From contig NZ_SJSY01000074.1 of assembly GCF_004352915.1 (NCBI RefSeq), forward strand, positions 310,001 to 374,000: a stretch of 64,000 nucleotides of DNA, read 5' to 3'. This document shows, piece after piece, positions 61,350 through 64,000 of this stretch. The notes beneath the pieces were generated by a model, which was not told the origin of the DNA, searched no databases, and was given only the letters and a program-made list of their open reading frames with translations. The position numbers were made by a program, and so were the translations under genes. The stretch's first letter is position 1. The number at the start of each line of letters is the position of its first letter. Origin of the DNA: Flavobacterium zhairuonense (GTDB lineage: Bacteria > Bacteroidota > Bacteroidia > Flavobacteriales > Flavobacteriaceae).

Positions 61350-62297
61350 TTATTTCCAAATTTGCCACCATTTTAGTTTTTTCGAATCTTCTTTTTTAAT
61401 AATTTGTGTTTTAACTTCAGGTTTGACTTCAAATTTTACAGTATTTGTTTTTTCATTTTCGATTGCTTTAAAGTGTAAAATCATTTTTAAATAATCTTCT
61501 TCATTAATCGGATAAATAATATATTGTTTTTCATCAACTCTTTTGGCTTTAGGTGATATATAATTGACAAATTCTAAGTAAGAAACTTTAATTAATATTT
61601 CTCCAACTTTATTTAAAACTACATAATCTACATTGTTAAGTAAAACTTTAAAATTAGGAAGTATTACAGTTAATTCTTTTTCACCTTCTTCTGGAAAATC
61701 CATTATTTTAACAGAAGGAAATTCAATTCCTTCTTCGGAGTCTTCTAAGTATTGAATTTTTCGAACTTCTTCAATTAATTGATCATTTAATTTTTCTTGT
61801 GAAGCACTATCAGTAGAAAGTTTATCAATTATATATTTGCCTACATAATAATGCCTAATAGGTCCCATAAAAGCTAAGACTACATCTTCACCTTCGTGAA
61901 TCATTTGAATAAAAGAATCAATTCCTAAATGTTTTACACTTTCAATCCAATCTGAATTATATTTTTTTTCAAATTCAGTTAAGTTTAATTCTGAATCAAA
62001 TTCCGGATCGATTAATGAATCATTTAATTCTGCTAAGGCTAAAGTAATTTTTGTAGCTAATAAATAATCATCTTTAGTAGCTCCAACATTTATTTCTATA
62101 TCATATTTTTCAGAATTAGTTGTTAATGCAACACCTCTAGAAGAAAGTTTTGGTAAATAGAATTTTGAATATCCATTTACAATGTCATTTAGATTTACTC
62201 CAAATGATACTTTTGTTTCTTTCGGCAAGTATTTATTTTCTAATAATTGATGAAACGAAATTTTATTTTTATTCTTTATTGAAAAGTGAAAACTCAT
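61350..62297 (-). CDS. Cytoplasmic protein of unknown function with W-rich tail
   Basis: 315 residues with no signal peptide. It starts MSFHFSIKNKNKISF and shows a mixed alpha/beta pattern (VSFGVNLNDIVNGY, LATKITLALAELNDSLIDPEFDSEL). The end KLKWWQIWK is almost the same as the KKWFQFWK end of the SUKH protein at 213-1622, a proposed shared tail. No recognised family. Its place beside a MORN protein and a recombinase relic suggests an accessory or immunity function, which is inference. Confidence 0.65.
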   Translation of the reverse strand: MSFHFSIKNKNKISFHQLLENKYLPKETKVSFGVNLNDIVNGYSKFYLPKLSSRGVALTTNSEKYDIEINVGATKDDYLLATKITLALAELNDSLIDPEFDSELNLTEFEKKYNSDWIESVKHLGIDSFIQMIHEGEDVVLAFMGPIRHYYVGKYIIDKLSTDSASQEKLNDQLIEEVRKIQYLEDSEEGIEFPSVKIMDFPEEGEKELTVILPNFKVLLNNVDYVVLNKVGEILIKVSYLEFVNYISPKAKRVDEKQYIIYPINEEDYLKMILHFKAIENEKTNTVKFEVKPEVKTQIIKKEDSKKLKWWQIWK

Positions 62298-62459
62298 TAT
62301 ATCGTCATTTTTTGCTTTATTGTCACAAACTATTTATATGCCCTACTTTGTGTAGCAAGTATACGCCCTGTAATGGGGAGATACGCGCTATAAAATAGCT
62401 TTTTCTTGTATTGCTAAAATATAAAATAATGGCTACAAATCATCAAAAGAACTTTTTAT

Positions 62460-62543
62460 TTATTGTATATTCTTTGTACTTACATGCGTATAAATTTCTG
62501 TGGTTTTACTGCTATTGTGTCCCAAAAGTTCTTGAATGTCCAA
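62460..62543 (-). pseudogene. C-terminal relic of a tyrosine recombinase
   Basis: The minus strand encodes LDIQELLGHNSSKTTEIYTH and seven more residues before TAA at 62462-62460. This is the terminal box of XerC/XerD-type integrases with LLGH and the catalytic tyrosine in EIYTH. The frame is closed by a stop directly upstream, so only 27 codons survive. The N-terminal domain and HxxR box were not found. Confidence 0.75.
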
Positions 62544-62637
62544 TTATTTTTAAAAATCAGAATGCACCAGCTCTGATAAAAATCACAATAAAAAGAAGGT
62601 CATGGAGCTTCGGGAGTAGGAACCAGTTTCTTATTAA

Positions 62638-62671
62638 TGACATACTTAAGACATGTGTGGCACGTATGTCA
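62638..62671. promoter_or_regulatory. Palindrome upstream of dnaK
   Basis: TGACATAC (62638-62645) and GTATGTCA (62664-62671) are perfect complements. An internal GACAT...ATGTC symmetry overlaps. TGTCAG at 62691-62696 and CTGACA at 62724-62729 give a further divergent pair. This could be an activator or repressor binding region for the heat-shock promoter. Confidence 0.5.
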
Positions 62672-62750
62672 TGTTTTAAAAATGCCATGTTGTCAGATGA
62701 TTTTAAAAGTTCTGACGGCAAAACTGACAATTTTATTTAGTTTTTTATAA

Positions 62751-62766
62751 TGGCACAAAGATTGAC
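62751..62766 (+). promoter_or_regulatory. Sigma-54-like (-24/-12) promoter of dnaK
   Basis: TGGCAC-N5-TTGA matches the sigma-54 consensus TGGCAC-N5-TTGC except for the last base. It lies 50 bp before the dnaK ATG. No TAnnTTTG box is seen nearby. Confidence 0.5.
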
Positions 62767-62815
62767 TTATGCCACATGAGTTTAAAAATTAAATCAAAAA
62801 TTAAATATATAAAAA

Positions 62816-64000
62816 ATGGGTAAAATAATCGGAATTGACTTAGGTACGACGAACTCTTGTGTTTCTGTAATGGAAGGTAACGAAGCAGTTGTTATCCCTA
62901 ACGCAGAAGGAAAAAGAACTACACCATCTATCATCGCTTTTGTTGAAGGTGGAGAAATTAAAGTAGGTGATCCTGCAAAAAGACAAGCAGTAACTAACCC
63001 TACAAAAACGATTGCTTCTATTAAACGTTTTATGGGACACACTTTTGCTGAAACTCAAGATGAGGCAAAAAGAGTTCCTTACAGTGTTGTAAAAGGTGAC
63101 AACAATACTCCACGTGTGGATATTGACGGTCGTTTATACACTGCTCAAGAATTGTCTGCAATGACACTTCAAAAAATGAAAAAAACTGCTGAAGACTATT
63201 TAGGTCAAACAGTAACTGAGGCAGTTATTACAGTTCCTGCTTACTTTAACGATGCGCAACGTCAAGCTACAAAAGAAGCTGGTGAAATCGCTGGTCTTAA
63301 AGTTATGCGTATCATCAACGAGCCAACTGCTGCTGCACTTGCTTACGGATTAGATAAAAAAGGAAACGATCAAAAAATTGCTGTTTACGATTTAGGTGGA
63401 GGTACTTTTGATATCTCTGTTCTTGAATTAGGAGACGGTGTATTTGAAGTATTATCTACAAATGGTGATACTCACTTAGGTGGTGATGATTTTGACCAAG
63501 TTATTATTGACTGGTTAGCTGACGAATTCAAATCTGAAGAAGGAATTGATTTACGTTTAGATCCAATGTCATTACAGCGTTTAAAAGAAGCTGCTGAGAA
63601 AGCTAAGATTGAATTATCATCTTCTGCTGAAACAGAAATCAACTTACCATACGTAACTGCTACTGCTTCTGGACCAAAACACTTAGTTAAAAAATTATCT
63701 AGAGCTAAATTTGAGCAATTATCTGATTCTTTAGTAAAACGTTCTATGGAGCCAGTTGCTAAAGCATTAAAAGATGCAGGTTTATCTACATCTGATATCG
63801 ACGAAGTAATCCTTGTAGGAGGTTCTACTCGTATGCCAAGAATCGCTGACGAAGTTGAAAAATTCTTCGGTAAAAAAGCTTCTAAAGGTGTTAACCCTGA
63901 TGAGGTTGTTGCTATTGGAGCTGCTATTCAAGGTGGAGTTTTATCTGGAGATGTAAAAGATGTATTGTTACTTGACGTAACTCCTCTTTCTTTAGGTATC
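62816..64000 (+). CDS. dnaK: DnaK (Hsp70) chaperone, N-terminal part (runs off the edge)
   Basis: 395 codons are present and the gene continues past base 64000. MGKIIGIDLGTTNSCVSVMEG is the first phosphate loop, VPAYFNDAQRQATKEAGEIAG and NEPTAAALAYG follow, then VYDLGGGTFDISV and VILVGGSTRMP. It is an ATP-driven protein-folding chaperone. The nucleotide-binding domain is complete and the substrate-binding domain begins at VTPLSLGI. Confidence 0.97.
   Translation, partial: MGKIIGIDLGTTNSCVSVMEGNEAVVIPNAEGKRTTPSIIAFVEGGEIKVGDPAKRQAVTNPTKTIASIKRFMGHTFAETQDEAKRVPYSVVKGDNNTPRVDIDGRLYTAQELSAMTLQKMKKTAEDYLGQTVTEAVITVPAYFNDAQRQATKEAGEIAGLKVMRIINEPTAAALAYGLDKKGNDQKIAVYDLGGGTFDISVLELGDGVFEVLSTNGDTHLGGDDFDQVIIDWLADEFKSEEGIDLRLDPMSLQRLKEAAEKAKIELSSSAETEINLPYVTATASGPKHLVKKLSRAKFEQLSDSLVKRSMEPVAKALKDAGLSTSDIDEVILVGGSTRMPRIADEVEKFFGKKASKGVNPDEVVAIGAAIQGGVLSGDVKDVLLLDVTPLSLGI

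Larger units (their letters stand above)
62298..62815. other. Region between the accessory genes and dnaK
   Basis: 518 bp with no intact gene. It contains the recombinase relic (62460-62543), a TGACATAC/GTATGTCA palindrome, further TGTCAG/CTGACA half-sites and a sigma-54-like promoter before dnaK. A plus-strand frame of 109 codons is not protein-like. Confidence 0.65.

Noticed and set aside
62411..62740. 109-codon plus-strand open frame before dnaK
   Set aside because: Cys- and Lys-rich random-looking composition, and its minus strand encodes the tyrosine recombinase tail.

Overview
The window looks like part of a chromosome from a Flavobacterium-type bacterium (phylum Bacteroidota), probably near F. 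johnsoniae. The DNA is AT-rich, genes mostly lack Shine-Dalgarno sites, exported proteins often end their signal peptide in ...FAQ or ...SC, and promoters follow the Bacteroidota pattern TTTG-N17-22-TAnnTTTG. Gene content is mainly housekeeping: clpC, gyrA, aroE, ftsH, rsfS, birA, pyrE, coaD, ddl, rluD and dnaK. No tRNA, rRNA, CRISPR array, intact transposase or prophage was seen. Genus is an inference from style, not from a database search.

Layout. 1-6.4 kb: end of a membrane protein, a SUKH/HEAT protein, a DUF421 protein, a zinc-protease/RimK fusion and clpC. 6.6-16.5 kb: gyrA, a TPR lipid-free secreted protein, OsmC, a DUF349 protein, an outer-membrane protein, aroE with a TPR protein. 16.7-23.1 kb: class III aminotransferase with an OstA-like LPS-transport protein, then a GH13 lipoprotein and a GH130 enzyme facing each other. 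23.1-28.8 kb: rsfS-ftsH, then a LUD protein-cdsA-psd-ACBP-superoxide dismutase unit, which combines membrane-protein quality control with phospholipid synthesis. 28.9-32.5 kb: birA, a membrane protein, pyrE with an SRPBCC protein, and a divergent NUDIX gene only 7 bp from pyrE. 32.6-39 kb is an accessory region: a lipoprotein with a late stop codon, a structured RNA candidate, a duplicated and partly deleted lipoprotein/DUF2752 cluster with two copies of one promoter-operator, several REP-like palindromes, a tetranucleotide repeat and a RelA/SpoT-domain protein that may be a toxic alarmone synthetase. 39-52.7 kb: M14 peptidase, DEAD-box helicase, PhnA, coaD, ddl, a second structured RNA candidate, PASTA protein-rluD, an ABC ATPase, and a sulfurtransferase-ThuA-DUF1398-hydrolase group. 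53-59.7 kb: outer-membrane protein, MscS, thioesterase, TlpA-like thioredoxin, NERD protein, Na+/H+ antiporter. 59.7-62.8 kb is a second accessory region: three small genes of unknown or immunity-like character separated by long imperfect palindromes, flanked by a gene relic and by the last 27 codons of a tyrosine recombinase. dnaK then runs off the right edge, behind a sigma-54-like promoter.

The most interesting material is non-coding or relic: the tandem duplication at 33.7-37.7 kb, the cassette-like array at 59.8-62.5 kb, two folded RNA candidates, 8-bp-period CAAAG repeats (usually four copies), and two promoters placed exactly 4 bp before an ATG, which predicts leaderless mRNAs for pyrE and the DEAD-box helicase.
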